43,394 nt of DNA from Bacteroidales bacterium (lineage in GTDB: Bacteria > Bacteroidota > Bacteroidia > Bacteroidales > GCA-2748055): the NCBI GenBank assembly GCA_029938715.1, contig JAOZUK010000023.1:1-43394 (forward strand). Direction: 5' to 3'. A program made the translations under genes and the position numbers. The notes under the pieces are model-generated. The model made no database searches. It was not told the DNA's origin and saw only the letters and a list, made by a program, of their open reading frames with translations. How positions within the stretch are numbered: position 1 is the first letter of the stretch; the number at the start of each line of letters is the position of its first letter. This document shows, one piece after another, positions 16,953 through 25,741 of this stretch.

Positions 16953-18053
16953 CTACCGGTCAACCCGCGCTGATCCTCCACCCTTCACCTTTTCCACCTC
17001 TGCCAGAGTGGCCATGGTGGTATCGCCAGGTGTGGTCATAGCGAGCGCACCATGGGCTGCCCCATACTCCACAGCTTCCTTCGCATCTCCAGTGGAGAGG
17101 AAACCATAGATCAGGCCTGAGGCAAAACTATCTCCTCCACCTACCCTGTCCAGGATCTCAAGATCCTTACGGTGAATGGCTTCATGGAATTCCCCATCGT
17201 AATAGCAGATGGCTCCCCATGAGTTTATGGTGGCAGTTTTAACTGACCTAAGTGTGGTGGCTGCCACCTTGAAATTCGGGAATGTATCCACCGCATTCAG
17301 TATCATTTTCTTGAAACTGTCTGTCTCAAGGTTCGAGAGATTTGCATCGACACCCTCCACCTCGAAACCCAGGGAAGCTGTAAAATCTTCCTCGTTTCCA
17401 ATCATCACATCAACGTACTTTGCGAGTCTGCGGTTCACTTCCTGGGCTTTTTCGATTCCGCCAATGGTCTTCCAAAGTGAAGGTCTGTAATTGAGGTCAT
17501 AGGAGATAATGGTGCCATATTTTTTCGCAGATATCATAGCTTCCTCAATGACATCCGGAGTGGTATCTGAAAGGGCTGCAAATATACCCCCCGTATGAAA
17601 CCATTGGGATCCAAGGACACCAAAAATATGGTCCCAGTCTATATCGCCTTTTTTAAGCTGACTGGCTGCTGTTAGTCCCCGATCGGAAACACCCTGTGCT
17701 CCGCGGATTCCGAAGCCCCGCTCGGTGAAATTCAAGCCGTTCCTTACTTCTCTTCCGATCCCGTCAAAAGGGAACCATTTGATGTGATCCACATCCACAC
17801 CACCCTGCATGATGAAATCTTCCACAAGCCTTCCAACAGCGTTATCTGCAAAAGCAGTAACTACCGCTGTAGGTAGCCTGAAACATTTCCGCAGTCCGCG
17901 GGCCACATTGTATTCGCCACCCCCTTCCCAGACCCTGAAATTCCTGGCCGTATTGATCCTGCCCTCACCTGGATCGAGCCGGAGCATAATCTCCCCTAAT
18001 GAAATGTTCGCATACTTGCACTCTTCCTGATTCCTGACTATCAATTTTCTCAT
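16953..18053 (-). CDS. kdgK: 2-dehydro-3-deoxygluconokinase (PfkB family)
   Basis: 366 residues. It phosphorylates 2-keto-3-deoxygluconate to KDPG. Visible: SLGEIMLRLDPGEGRI at 18-33, EGGGEYNVARGL (43-54), SYDLNYRPSLW with Asp186, GNEEDF at 219-224, LDRVGGGDSFASGL with catalytic Asp308. This is the canonical KDG kinase pattern. It is the first gene of a two-kinase minus-strand unit and is divergent from the zinc dehydrogenase gene, with a LacI-type palindrome in the 101-base gap. With the aldolase at 1126, under the same type of operator, it forms the lower uronate pathway. Confidence 0.9.
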   Translation of the reverse strand: MRKLIVRNQEECKYANISLGEIMLRLDPGEGRINTARNFRVWEGGGEYNVARGLRKCFRLPTAVVTAFADNAVGRLVEDFIMQGGVDVDHIKWFPFDGIGREVRNGLNFTERGFGIRGAQGVSDRGLTAASQLKKGDIDWDHIFGVLGSQWFHTGGIFAALSDTTPDVIEEAMISAKKYGTIISYDLNYRPSLWKTIGGIEKAQEVNRRLAKYVDVMIGNEEDFTASLGFEVEGVDANLSNLETDSFKKMILNAVDTFPNFKVAATTLRSVKTATINSWGAICYYDGEFHEAIHRKDLEILDRVGGGDSFASGLIYGFLSTGDAKEAVEYGAAHGALAMTTPGDTTMATLAEVEKVKGGGSARVDR

Positions 18054-18085
18054 AAGATAGAATTACTCTATTTGGTTGTTTTATT

Positions 18086-18111
18086 TACATTTGCGTAATC
18101 GATTGCGCAAA
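18086..18111. promoter_or_regulatory. Palindromic operator with overlapping -7 element in the divergent promoter
   Basis: Arms TTTGCGTAATC (18090-18100) and GATTGCGCAAA (18101-18111) form a palindrome with a single mismatch, centred on ATCGAT. It shares the CAATCGATTG-type core and flanking TGCG with the site at 1102-1119. TACATTTG at 18086-18093 fits the Bacteroidota -7 consensus TAnnTTTG for plus-strand transcription, so a bound repressor would block the dehydrogenase promoter, and probably the kinase promoter as well. Confidence 0.75.
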
Positions 18112-18154
18112 CAAATTTAATATTTAAAACGACCCGGGCCAAAACCAATATCAT

Positions 18155-19207
18155 ATGAAAGCAGCTGTTCTGACAGAATATAATCAAATTGAATGGAAGG
18201 AAGTTAAAAAACCAACATGCAAAGCAGGAGAGGTCCTGATCCAGGTTTCTTATGCTTGTATATGTGGAAGCGACCAGCACATTCATAAAGGGGAATTCCA
18301 CCCCAGGACGCATACCCCAATGATTATGGGACATGAGTTTACGGGCGTAATTGTTGAAGTCGGGAATAAAGTAAGCGGATTTGAAACAGGTGAAAAGGTA
18401 GCCCCCGATCCAATTATCTGGTGTGGAGAATGCCCTGCCTGCAAGATTGGACAATACCCCGCATGCACAAATCTTAAACTCATCGGAGTGGATTCAGACG
18501 GAGGGTTTGCTCAATATATATCTTTACCACCCTCCATGCTTTACAAAGTACCACCTGCTATCCCTGATCAGCATGCAGCCCTGATCGAAGTACTAAGCAT
18601 CGGGTTTCATGCCAAGAATAAAGCAGGAGTTCGTAAAGGTGATGTTCTTGCCATCTGGGGCTCAGGTAAAGTTGGGCTTTCCATCCTTGAAGCCATAAGA
18701 ACTGTGACGAATGAAACTGTCTTCATGATCGATATACTCCATAAGAGGTTGTCGGTTGGACCTGAGTACTATGAAAATGTAATTCCGGTGAATGCTACAA
18801 AGGAGAATCCAGTGGACCGGATCTTAAGAGAGACTGAAGGCCGGGGCGTCGATATCGCATTTGAAGCAGTGGGACATGCACACGTGATTGAAAATGTGGT
18901 GAATCCGGTGAGAGGATGTGTACAAAGCATCCGTGGAGCCGGAACCGTTTGTGTACTTGGATTGGGAAATGAGCCCGCACCTTTGGTATTCAAGGAACTG
19001 ATCTGGAAAGAGGGCAGGATCGTAACCTCCCGGGTAAGCCACGGAGAATTCGCAGAAACTATTGATCATCTGACAAAAGGGACACTTAAACCGGAAGCCC
19101 TGATCACCCGGACCCTCCCGGCTTCAAAAGCGCAGGAAGCATTTGAATTACTTGACGCCAGCCCGGAAGATAACCTGAAAATATTGTTGGATTTTGGACA
19201 TTCCTGA
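18155..19207 (+). CDS. Zinc-dependent medium-chain alcohol/polyol dehydrogenase
   Basis: 350 residues. Catalytic zinc ligands Cys37 (ICGSD), His60 and Glu61 (GHEFTG); structural zinc Cys90, Cys93, Cys96 and Cys104 (CGECPACKIGQYPAC); NAD-binding GSGKVG at about 169-174. All key residues are present. The family includes sorbitol, threonine, L-idonate and galactonate dehydrogenases. Because it is divergent from KDG kinase across a shared palindrome, it probably oxidises or reduces a hexonate on the way to KDG or a neighbouring keto acid. A role as the missing dehydrogenase for 2-keto-3-deoxy-L-fuconate is conceivable but that step normally uses a short-chain enzyme. Substrate unproven. Confidence 0.88.
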   Translation: MKAAVLTEYNQIEWKEVKKPTCKAGEVLIQVSYACICGSDQHIHKGEFHPRTHTPMIMGHEFTGVIVEVGNKVSGFETGEKVAPDPIIWCGECPACKIGQYPACTNLKLIGVDSDGGFAQYISLPPSMLYKVPPAIPDQHAALIEVLSIGFHAKNKAGVRKGDVLAIWGSGKVGLSILEAIRTVTNETVFMIDILHKRLSVGPEYYENVIPVNATKENPVDRILRETEGRGVDIAFEAVGHAHVIENVVNPVRGCVQSIRGAGTVCVLGLGNEPAPLVFKELIWKEGRIVTSRVSHGEFAETIDHLTKGTLKPEALITRTLPASKAQEAFELLDASPEDNLKILLDFGHS

Positions 19208-19219
19208 TGATTTGCCGGG

Positions 19220-20650
19220 TCAGAAAATATACTGATCCAGGTCCAGGGTATCCCCCATCTCCACCATCAGGGATTTTAACTGTTCAAGCATAGAAGTCAT
19301 TCGTTTGCTGTGTTCCGACAATGAGGCGAGGTCATTCATTTCCAGGGGATCATCGGCCAGGTAAAAAAGTCTTTGCACGCCTGCATAAGGATATACAATC
19401 AGTTTGTAATTATCCACACGGATCATTCGCTGCGTATCTGTGTATGCACCATATACTTCAGGATAATTTGACTCCCTAGCAGAACCTTCAATAAAGGACT
19501 TCAGGCTGTTGAATTCCACATATTCGGGGACCTCACCCCCGGCATATTCAATTACGGTGGGCATGATGTCCTGCAGGTAGACCTCCATATCTCTCTTCTC
19601 TCCCGCCGGAATATCTGGTCCCACAATAATCATGGGGGGTCGCAGGCTATGCTCGTACATGTTTTGCTTCCCAAAAAGTCCATGGTGCCCCACAGCCAGG
19701 CCATGGTCGGCTGAGAAAAAGATGTAGGTATTGTCGGCCTGACCGGTCTCCTCCAGCTTATGGAGAATCCTGCCAATCTGGGCATCCATATGGGTGATGA
19801 TGGCATAGTACTCCTGTCGGTTGACTTTTACAGAATATTCGGTACGTGGAAATGGGGCCAGTGCTTCATCCCTTAATTTCACACTGCAACCCATATCATC
19901 CTTATATGGATACTCGGGCAAAAAACTCTCAGGGACAGCTATGTTCTCCAGGGGATACATATCCACATACTCCTTTGGGGATTGCCTGGGATCATGAGGT
20001 GCATTAAAAGCAATGTACATAAAGAATGGATTCTCGTTAGAGGATGCGGTTTCAAGGAATCCCAGGGTTTCGTTGGCCACCACTTCGCTCCAATGGGTTC
20101 CTCCTTCCCAGAATCCTCCGAATTTTTTATCCCATGGGGTCCACTCCCTGTGGTTTTCATCCAGCGGACGGTTATACCCTTCAGGAGTATCTTTGGGCAT
20201 GCCGGGCCTCTCGGTACCTACATGGGTAAATATGGTTTCGGGTTTGATTTTCACATGCCACTTCCCTGTCATAAAGGTCTCATAACCCAGTCTCTCCATC
20301 TCCTTACTCCATAACTGACCATTTTCGGCCAGAGAGCTCAAGTCAAGTGTATTGTCATAAGATTCTGCCCTCCATAGGAACCGCCCCGTATTAAACATGG
20401 TACGTGAGGCAATACATATGGCGCCATTCCATCCTCCCATATTGTAAGCCGTTGTAAACACGGTTCCCTGCCTGGCCAGCTGATCCAGAGTGGGTGTGAT
20501 CACTTCATGATTGCCCAGCTCATTGATGGTGTTAAAGCACTGGTCATCAGCTAAAATAAACAGGATGTTTGGCTTCTCGGCATCAGTCTTAGCTGTGCAG
20601 GAATAAAGAGCCAGGGAAACGGTGATGATCAATAGTGATACTTCTTTCAT
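19220..20650 (-). CDS. Sulfatase lipoprotein with C-I-A-S-R formylglycine motif
   Basis: 476 residues from the ATG at 20650, chosen because it begins a clean lipoprotein signal (Cys18) and lies 4 bases after the fucosidase stop. Type I sulfatase: metal Asp35-Asp36 in LADDQ, formylglycine site Cys79-I-A-S-R, GKWH, and SADHG late in the chain. The motif has Ala where most sulfatases have Pro; CxASR is tolerated by the maturation system. It removes sulfate esters from sugars, probably at the cell surface or in the periplasm. It is the last gene of the fucose operon, next to the GH29 enzyme, which points to sulfated fucose or a neighbouring sugar. No maturase gene is in the window. Confidence 0.92.
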   Translation of the reverse strand: MKEVSLLIITVSLALYSCTAKTDAEKPNILFILADDQCFNTINELGNHEVITPTLDQLARQGTVFTTAYNMGGWNGAICIASRTMFNTGRFLWRAESYDNTLDLSSLAENGQLWSKEMERLGYETFMTGKWHVKIKPETIFTHVGTERPGMPKDTPEGYNRPLDENHREWTPWDKKFGGFWEGGTHWSEVVANETLGFLETASSNENPFFMYIAFNAPHDPRQSPKEYVDMYPLENIAVPESFLPEYPYKDDMGCSVKLRDEALAPFPRTEYSVKVNRQEYYAIITHMDAQIGRILHKLEETGQADNTYIFFSADHGLAVGHHGLFGKQNMYEHSLRPPMIIVGPDIPAGEKRDMEVYLQDIMPTVIEYAGGEVPEYVEFNSLKSFIEGSARESNYPEVYGAYTDTQRMIRVDNYKLIVYPYAGVQRLFYLADDPLEMNDLASLSEHSKRMTSMLEQLKSLMVEMGDTLDLDQYIF

Positions 20651-20654
20651 TTTC

Positions 20655-22019
20655 CTATTTTTTTTCAATTTTAAATACAACAGCCATCTCATTGGGAGCT
20701 GCAACCGGTACGGCAAATGACAATCCTTCGTCTGCTAACTCCCATGCAACTTCTTCATCGCTTCCCAGCAGCGAAACAGACCTTATGGTAAAGGATTCCT
20801 TGTTGTTTTTATAATGCCCTTCTGGTTCCACTGTGGGACCTTCACCATGGGTATACCATGGGCGGGTATCATAGATGGCTTCCCCATATTTCCCAAGCCA
20901 TGATCCAATATCGGTCAGGACTTCCTTCTGGTTATCAGGAATGGTTCCATCTGCCATTGGGGAAATATTTAAAAGAAGGACCCCGTTCTTGCTTACAATG
21001 TCGATCAGGACATGTAAAACATCTTTTGATGCCTTAATACTCAGATCCCTTGTGTAGCACCAGCTTCCCTTACTCACGGTCTCATCGGTCATCCACGGTT
21101 CGGGTTCCAACCTGTTCTTACGTGATTTTTCCAAATCATCCACCGTATAGGTTAACGGCAGGTCATCCTGTTTGCGAACAATAACCACCTCTTTTCCCCA
21201 CTTCTCTGCTTCATTCAGGTAATAAGCACTGAACTTCAGCTGGTAGGATTCAGGAATCTGATCCAGCCATGAGTCAAACCATATGATATCGGGTTGATAC
21301 TGGTCAATAACCTCTTTTAATTTCCCGAACCAGACCTCCTCCAACCATTTATCCTCCGGTATATTCCCATAGAGGTATTTTAATCGGGCATCCTCTGAAA
21401 CAGGGGGCATGCCTTCAAAGTATGGATAATGACTGTTCCTGTACCCCAGGTTTCCGGGGCCCGAATCAATGCTATCAAACCGCTGAAGGTTCTTGGCATG
21501 ATGAAAGGTAGTAATGAGTTTCATATCCCGCTCCCGGAGCGCTTTGGCCAGTTCCCCGGTAATATCTCGCCTGGGTCCCATATCAGCCGCATTCCAGGGA
21601 GTAATCTCACTGTCCCACATGGAAAAACCATCATGATGTTCCGCCACCGGTCCGGCAAACCTAGCTCCTGCCCTGACAAACAGGTCGGCCCATTCATCGG
21701 CATTGAAATTCTCTGCCTTAAACAAGGGCACAAAATCGTGATATCCGAACTCTGATGGATGTCCATAGTTGTCCATGTGATGCTTATAAAAGTGGTTATC
21801 CTCAAAGTGCATCCATCTGGGATACCACTCATCTCCATATGCAGGAACGGAATAGACTCCCCAATGGAAATAGATACCTAATTTGGCATCCCGGAACCAC
21901 TCCGGTGCCGCTTCATGTTGACTGAGTGATTCCCAGTCCGGCTCATAGGTGACTTGCTTCGGTGCACTCTGGCAGCCATACAATGCAACTCCAATGGCCA
22001 TGATTAAAAATTTCTTCAT
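20655..22019 (-). CDS. Alpha-L-fucosidase lipoprotein (GH29)
   Basis: 454 residues from the ATG at 22019, which starts the lipoprotein signal (Cys16); another ATG six codons upstream is possible. GH29 blocks: WFRDAKLGIYFHWGVYSVP with His52, PVAEHHDGFSMWDS with His128-His129, and DIIWFDSW with the nucleophile Asp249. It releases L-fucose by a retaining mechanism. The C-terminal segment from about 370 is a small beta-sandwich as in other family members. It sits between the aldo/keto reductase and a sulfatase in the fucose operon, so it supplies free fucose to FucP. Confidence 0.94.
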   Translation of the reverse strand: MKKFLIMAIGVALYGCQSAPKQVTYEPDWESLSQHEAAPEWFRDAKLGIYFHWGVYSVPAYGDEWYPRWMHFEDNHFYKHHMDNYGHPSEFGYHDFVPLFKAENFNADEWADLFVRAGARFAGPVAEHHDGFSMWDSEITPWNAADMGPRRDITGELAKALRERDMKLITTFHHAKNLQRFDSIDSGPGNLGYRNSHYPYFEGMPPVSEDARLKYLYGNIPEDKWLEEVWFGKLKEVIDQYQPDIIWFDSWLDQIPESYQLKFSAYYLNEAEKWGKEVVIVRKQDDLPLTYTVDDLEKSRKNRLEPEPWMTDETVSKGSWCYTRDLSIKASKDVLHVLIDIVSKNGVLLLNISPMADGTIPDNQKEVLTDIGSWLGKYGEAIYDTRPWYTHGEGPTVEPEGHYKNNKESFTIRSVSLLGSDEEVAWELADEGLSFAVPVAAPNEMAVVFKIEKK

Positions 22020-22057
22020 TACATATAGGGTTTTCATTGTAACTGATACTTTTCAAA

Positions 22058-23107
22058 TTACAGATGGTCGTACTGGGGATCAATCAATCGGTCCTTTTTA
22101 AGTGCTTTCCATAACTCGGGTGGAATCTGTCGTTGAATGGTCTCTATGTTTCTGACCATTTTCAGGGGTTTGCTGGTATTTAATGCAATGCTTGCTATGG
22201 ACGGGTGGGACAGACCGAATTGAAGACATGCATCACCAGGCAATACATCGTATTGTTCACAGATACCGTAAAAGGCCTCCCTCCATCTATAAATAAGCTG
22301 ACCGGTCTCAGAAGCTGGATCCACATCCTGGTAATCAAATTTATCTCCACCGGTGAGAAATCCTCCATGAAAAACAGCAGAGTTAATGATTCCGACACCA
22401 TCCTGTTCCAGTTTTTCCATAAACTGCAGCAACTCTACCGGGTGACTGAGTATGGTGAAGCTATTTGCAAACATGACCCAGTCAAAGGGTACATGCTCGT
22501 AAAGTTCCCTGATAATGGTCCAGTCCTTGGATCCAATCCCAACAGCTTTGACTTTGCCCTCCGTTTTCAGATCGAACAGCGCCCTGTAAGATTCAAGAAG
22601 CTCCAGAAACCTTTTGTCCCTGTCAGCCGGATCAGTTGATGCAAGAAGATACTCATCCGGATCGTGTATGGATACTACCTCCGAGCTGTAAGTGCCACCC
22701 AGCAGCTCATTCCCCTGTTCGAAACATTTGATAATCTCCTCATAACCGAATGTCTGAGTGCAATCATTTTCCAGGTCAACCCATGCACCTGGTTCAAAGG
22801 TAGGTTCTTCGGTAATAAGAGGAACCCTGTACCAACCTAACTTGTTGCTGATAATGATATCCTCAGGATCAACCTCTATTTCTGCAAGTCCTTTCCCAAT
22901 GATCTCCAGGGCCAGTCCGGCTCCATACTTTCCGGCTGAATCAATAAAAACTGGTTTTTCTGTGCACTCGAACCACTTTTTCATCAGAGCCAGCTTCTCT
23001 TTATAGGGTAATGCACTATATAAGTTCCCCAGGTAACTGGTTCCATAAATCACCTGAGGCACATTTAATCCTGTATTCCCAAGTGGATTCTTCAAAGTTA
23101 GCTTCAT
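22058..23107 (-). CDS. Aldo/keto reductase, probable L-fucose dehydrogenase
   Basis: 349 residues from the ATG at 23107 (start of MKLTLKNPLGNTGLNVP, the normal family beginning). The catalytic tetrad is visible: Asp56 and Tyr61 (FIDSAGKYGAG), Lys89 (IISNKLG), His148 (VVSIHDPDE). Members in this context are NAD(P)-dependent L-fucose or D-threo-aldose 1-dehydrogenases that give L-fuconolactone. Its position between FucP and the fucosidase, with a fuconolactonase and a mutarotase in the same operon, supports that. Gap to fucP 19 bases, to the fucosidase start 38 bases. Confidence 0.88.
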   Translation of the reverse strand: MKLTLKNPLGNTGLNVPQVIYGTSYLGNLYSALPYKEKLALMKKWFECTEKPVFIDSAGKYGAGLALEIIGKGLAEIEVDPEDIIISNKLGWYRVPLITEEPTFEPGAWVDLENDCTQTFGYEEIIKCFEQGNELLGGTYSSEVVSIHDPDEYLLASTDPADRDKRFLELLESYRALFDLKTEGKVKAVGIGSKDWTIIRELYEHVPFDWVMFANSFTILSHPVELLQFMEKLEQDGVGIINSAVFHGGFLTGGDKFDYQDVDPASETGQLIYRWREAFYGICEQYDVLPGDACLQFGLSHPSIASIALNTSKPLKMVRNIETIQRQIPPELWKALKKDRLIDPQYDHL

Positions 23108-23126
23108 CCTTCCTTCGCTCTGGAAA

Positions 23127-24428
23127 TTAATGTGAAAATGTGCGGGTACGGTAGCCATAAATCGCAACAACCACAAAACAGATCAATGGAATGATAAAGG
23201 AGAAATTTTCAGCAGGCATGGAGAACACGGTCCCTTGCTTGATAATGGCCCCTTGCAAAGGGGGCATTACCGATCCACCCAGAATGGCCATAATCAAACC
23301 CGCAGCCCCAAACTTTGCATCTTCCCCAAGACCTCTGAGTGCAATTCCGTAAATGGTAGGGAACATCAGTGACATAAAAGCTGAAACACCCACAAGACAA
23401 TAAAGTCCTATGATTCCCTGGAACAGGATCACACCGGCCACAAGTGCAAATCCACCAAAGGCAAAAAACATAAGAAGGCGGCCCGGCCTGATATACCTCA
23501 TAAGGAACGTACTGATAAACCTGCTTACGATAAAAATGGCCATGGCCACAATATTGTATTGTTGAGATAGCACCTCAGCCTCCTGTTCACCCATCCCCTG
23601 GCTCATAAAATAACGGGTCCCATAATGCACAATAAATGTCCAGCACATGATCTGTGCACCCACATAGAAGAACTGGGCCACAACCCCTTCCCTGTAACGG
23701 GGTAGCGAAAAAATCCTTTTAAGTGTGGGGAGGAAGTCAATGGTATGGTTTGAATCGGCATTCCTTGGCATCTTTACCATAGCAATCAGGACGAACATGG
23801 CTATGATCACAATTCCGATAACGATATAGGGAGAACTAAGAATATCCAGGTCGCTCATCTTCACAGCATTAAACTCTTCAGGGCTTAATAATCCTCTTTG
23901 GGCCGTATCGCGTGGATCAAGCCTTGCCTGGATAAATGTCTTGGCAATAAACATACCTGTGATGGATCCTATTGGATTGAAAGATTGCGCTAGGTTGAGC
24001 CGTTGTGTGGAAGAGTCCTCTGCGCCCATGGAGAGGATATATGGATTGGCGCTTGTCTCCAAAAAAGACAATCCGCAGGTAAGGATAAAATATGCAATCA
24101 GGAAGGGTGCATATAAACCGATGGCACTGGCCGGAATAAATAACAATGCACCCGTGGCATACAATCCAAGTCCCACAAGGATTCCTGCCTTATAGGTATA
24201 CCTCCGGATAAAAATTGCTGCCGGGAAAGCCATGGCAAAATACCCACCGTAAAAAGCCACCTGAACCAGTGACCCCTGCACTGTATTCATGAGGAATATT
24301 TTTGAAAATGCCTTCACCATTGGATTGGTAATATCATTGGCTAAACCCCAGAATGCAAAACAGGAAGTAATCAGGATAAATGGAACCAGGTACTTCTTTT
24401 CAAGCAACTTAAATTTCTTCTTTTCCAT
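23127..24428 (-). CDS. fucP: L-fucose/H+ symporter (MFS, FucP family)
   Basis: 433 residues, 12 membrane segments, inner membrane. FucP signatures: CFAFWGLANDITNPMV with Asp32 (counterpart of the proton-linked acid in E. coli FucP) and CGLSFLETSANPYIL with Glu124 (sugar/proton coupling). A long cytoplasmic loop near residues 165-200 separates helix 5 and 6. Related FHS-family transporters take glucose, galactose or N-acetylglucosamine, but the operon argues for fucose. It lies 5 bases before the lactonase gene's stop on the same strand. Confidence 0.92.
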   Translation of the reverse strand: MEKKKFKLLEKKYLVPFILITSCFAFWGLANDITNPMVKAFSKIFLMNTVQGSLVQVAFYGGYFAMAFPAAIFIRRYTYKAGILVGLGLYATGALLFIPASAIGLYAPFLIAYFILTCGLSFLETSANPYILSMGAEDSSTQRLNLAQSFNPIGSITGMFIAKTFIQARLDPRDTAQRGLLSPEEFNAVKMSDLDILSSPYIVIGIVIIAMFVLIAMVKMPRNADSNHTIDFLPTLKRIFSLPRYREGVVAQFFYVGAQIMCWTFIVHYGTRYFMSQGMGEQEAEVLSQQYNIVAMAIFIVSRFISTFLMRYIRPGRLLMFFAFGGFALVAGVILFQGIIGLYCLVGVSAFMSLMFPTIYGIALRGLGEDAKFGAAGLIMAILGGSVMPPLQGAIIKQGTVFSMPAENFSFIIPLICFVVVAIYGYRTRTFSH

Positions 24429-24433
24429 AGTTG

Positions 24434-25267
24434 TTATTTTTCAAGTTGGTAGCAATCAATCGCGTTTTGACTATATATGTTTTCTTTCTCACCGTTACTT
24501 AAGTTGCTAATAAATTTGAGCGGGATTTTAAGAACCTCCTTATATTCTCCAGCCAACTTACACACGGGCCAATCACTGCCCAACATAATGCGGTCCGTAC
24601 CGAATGCACCAAAAACCACCTCCATATATGGCATAAAATCTTCCATCTTCCACCCAACCAGGTCGGCTTCGGTAACCATTCCAGAGACTTTACACCAAAC
24701 ATTGGGTTGGTCAGCCAGAGATTCAATATGGTCCTTCCAGGGTTGAATAACCCCCGATTTAATAAAGGGTTTTGCCATATGATCAAGCACAAACCGTTGT
24801 TTTGGAAACCTCCTCACAAGTTCCTTGGCAACCATAAGATGCTTTGGAAAGATAAGCAAATCGTAGGTCAGATTGTACACCTGAATTGCTTCGATACCAC
24901 TTATGAAATCAGGTCGAAGCATAAACTCATCATCTTCTTCATCATGAATTACATGTCTCAACCCCACCAGTTTCTTGTGAAAAGCATACACCTCCAACTG
25001 TTTCTGCAAATCAGTGGAGCATAGATCCACCCAACCCACAACGCCTTTGATAAAGGGATTCTCTTCAGCCAACTCCAGCAACCATCGGGTCTCCTCAATT
25101 ATCTGTCTTGCCTGCACCACAATGGTACCGGTTACTCCCACCCTGCTCATCTCCGTTTTCAGCTCTTCAGGAAAATGATCCCTTTTCAACACTTCCATGG
25201 AGTCATCCATCCATCCATATTCATGACTGTTGAATTCCCACAGGTGGTGGTGGGTATCGATGATCAT
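24434..25267 (-). CDS. L-fuconolactonase (amidohydrolase family)
   Basis: 277 residues. Amidohydrolase metal and active-site residues are visible: IDTHHHLW with His6 and His8, RHVIHDE with His108, LDHMAKP with His163, and MLGSDWPVC with Asp232. The 2-pyrone-4,6-dicarboxylate lactonase-like subgroup includes L-fucono-1,5-lactonases and L-rhamnono-lactonases. It hydrolyses L-fuconolactone to L-fuconate in the cytosol, after the aldo/keto reductase. Only one base separates its start from the mutarotase stop. Confidence 0.88.
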   Translation of the reverse strand: MIIDTHHHLWEFNSHEYGWMDDSMEVLKRDHFPEELKTEMSRVGVTGTIVVQARQIIEETRWLLELAEENPFIKGVVGWVDLCSTDLQKQLEVYAFHKKLVGLRHVIHDEEDDEFMLRPDFISGIEAIQVYNLTYDLLIFPKHLMVAKELVRRFPKQRFVLDHMAKPFIKSGVIQPWKDHIESLADQPNVWCKVSGMVTEADLVGWKMEDFMPYMEVVFGAFGTDRIMLGSDWPVCKLAGEYKEVLKIPLKFISNLSNGEKENIYSQNAIDCYQLEK

Positions 25268-25268
25268 A

Positions 25269-25643
25269 TCAGTTCTCCAGTTTATAGATTCGCTCCATCA
25301 GCTGCCATTTTTCATCTGCGGAAGCTTCAGCCGAGGTTCTCTGAAACCTGGAAACATAAGCTTCCCATTCGGATTGCCGGGGTTTATCAGCCAGCACATT
25401 CATGGCGCTTTCGTGGTCAAATTCAGGGACCGTATCCATAATCATAAATAGTCTTGTTCCAATGATATAGATCTCCATATCGAGAATTCCCACCTCAATC
25501 ATCCCCTGGGTAATCTCAGGCCATACAGCATCCGGAGCATGAACCTTCTTATAATCATTAATAAGCTGAGGATCATCCTCCAGGGTGAGGGTCTTGCAAA
25601 AGCGCTTATAGTGGGTGTGTTTTCTCTTGGACAGGTACTCCAT
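25269..25643 (-). CDS. L-rhamnose/L-fucose mutarotase (RhaM family)
   Basis: 124 residues, slightly longer than the usual 104-110 because of an N-terminal tail. RhaM family: KRFCKTLTLEDDPQLINDYKKVHAPDAVWPEI with the catalytic His, then GILDMEIYIIGTRLFMIMDT and a W-rich end (QSEWEAYVSRFQ). It interconverts alpha and beta anomers of 6-deoxy sugars in the cytosol. In this operon the natural substrate is L-fucose. It is the first gene of the six-gene fucose operon; the promoter must lie in the 98-base gap up to 25741. Confidence 0.87.
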   Translation of the reverse strand: MEYLSKRKHTHYKRFCKTLTLEDDPQLINDYKKVHAPDAVWPEITQGMIEVGILDMEIYIIGTRLFMIMDTVPEFDHESAMNVLADKPRQSEWEAYVSRFQRTSAEASADEKWQLMERIYKLEN

Positions 25644-25741
25644 GGGTGAAAAATTTAATCAGGTATACTACAAACATTGTAAAAATATATTGTGAAAACA
25701 ACTGATCAGTGTACCATATTGACTAAAATATTACATAAGTG

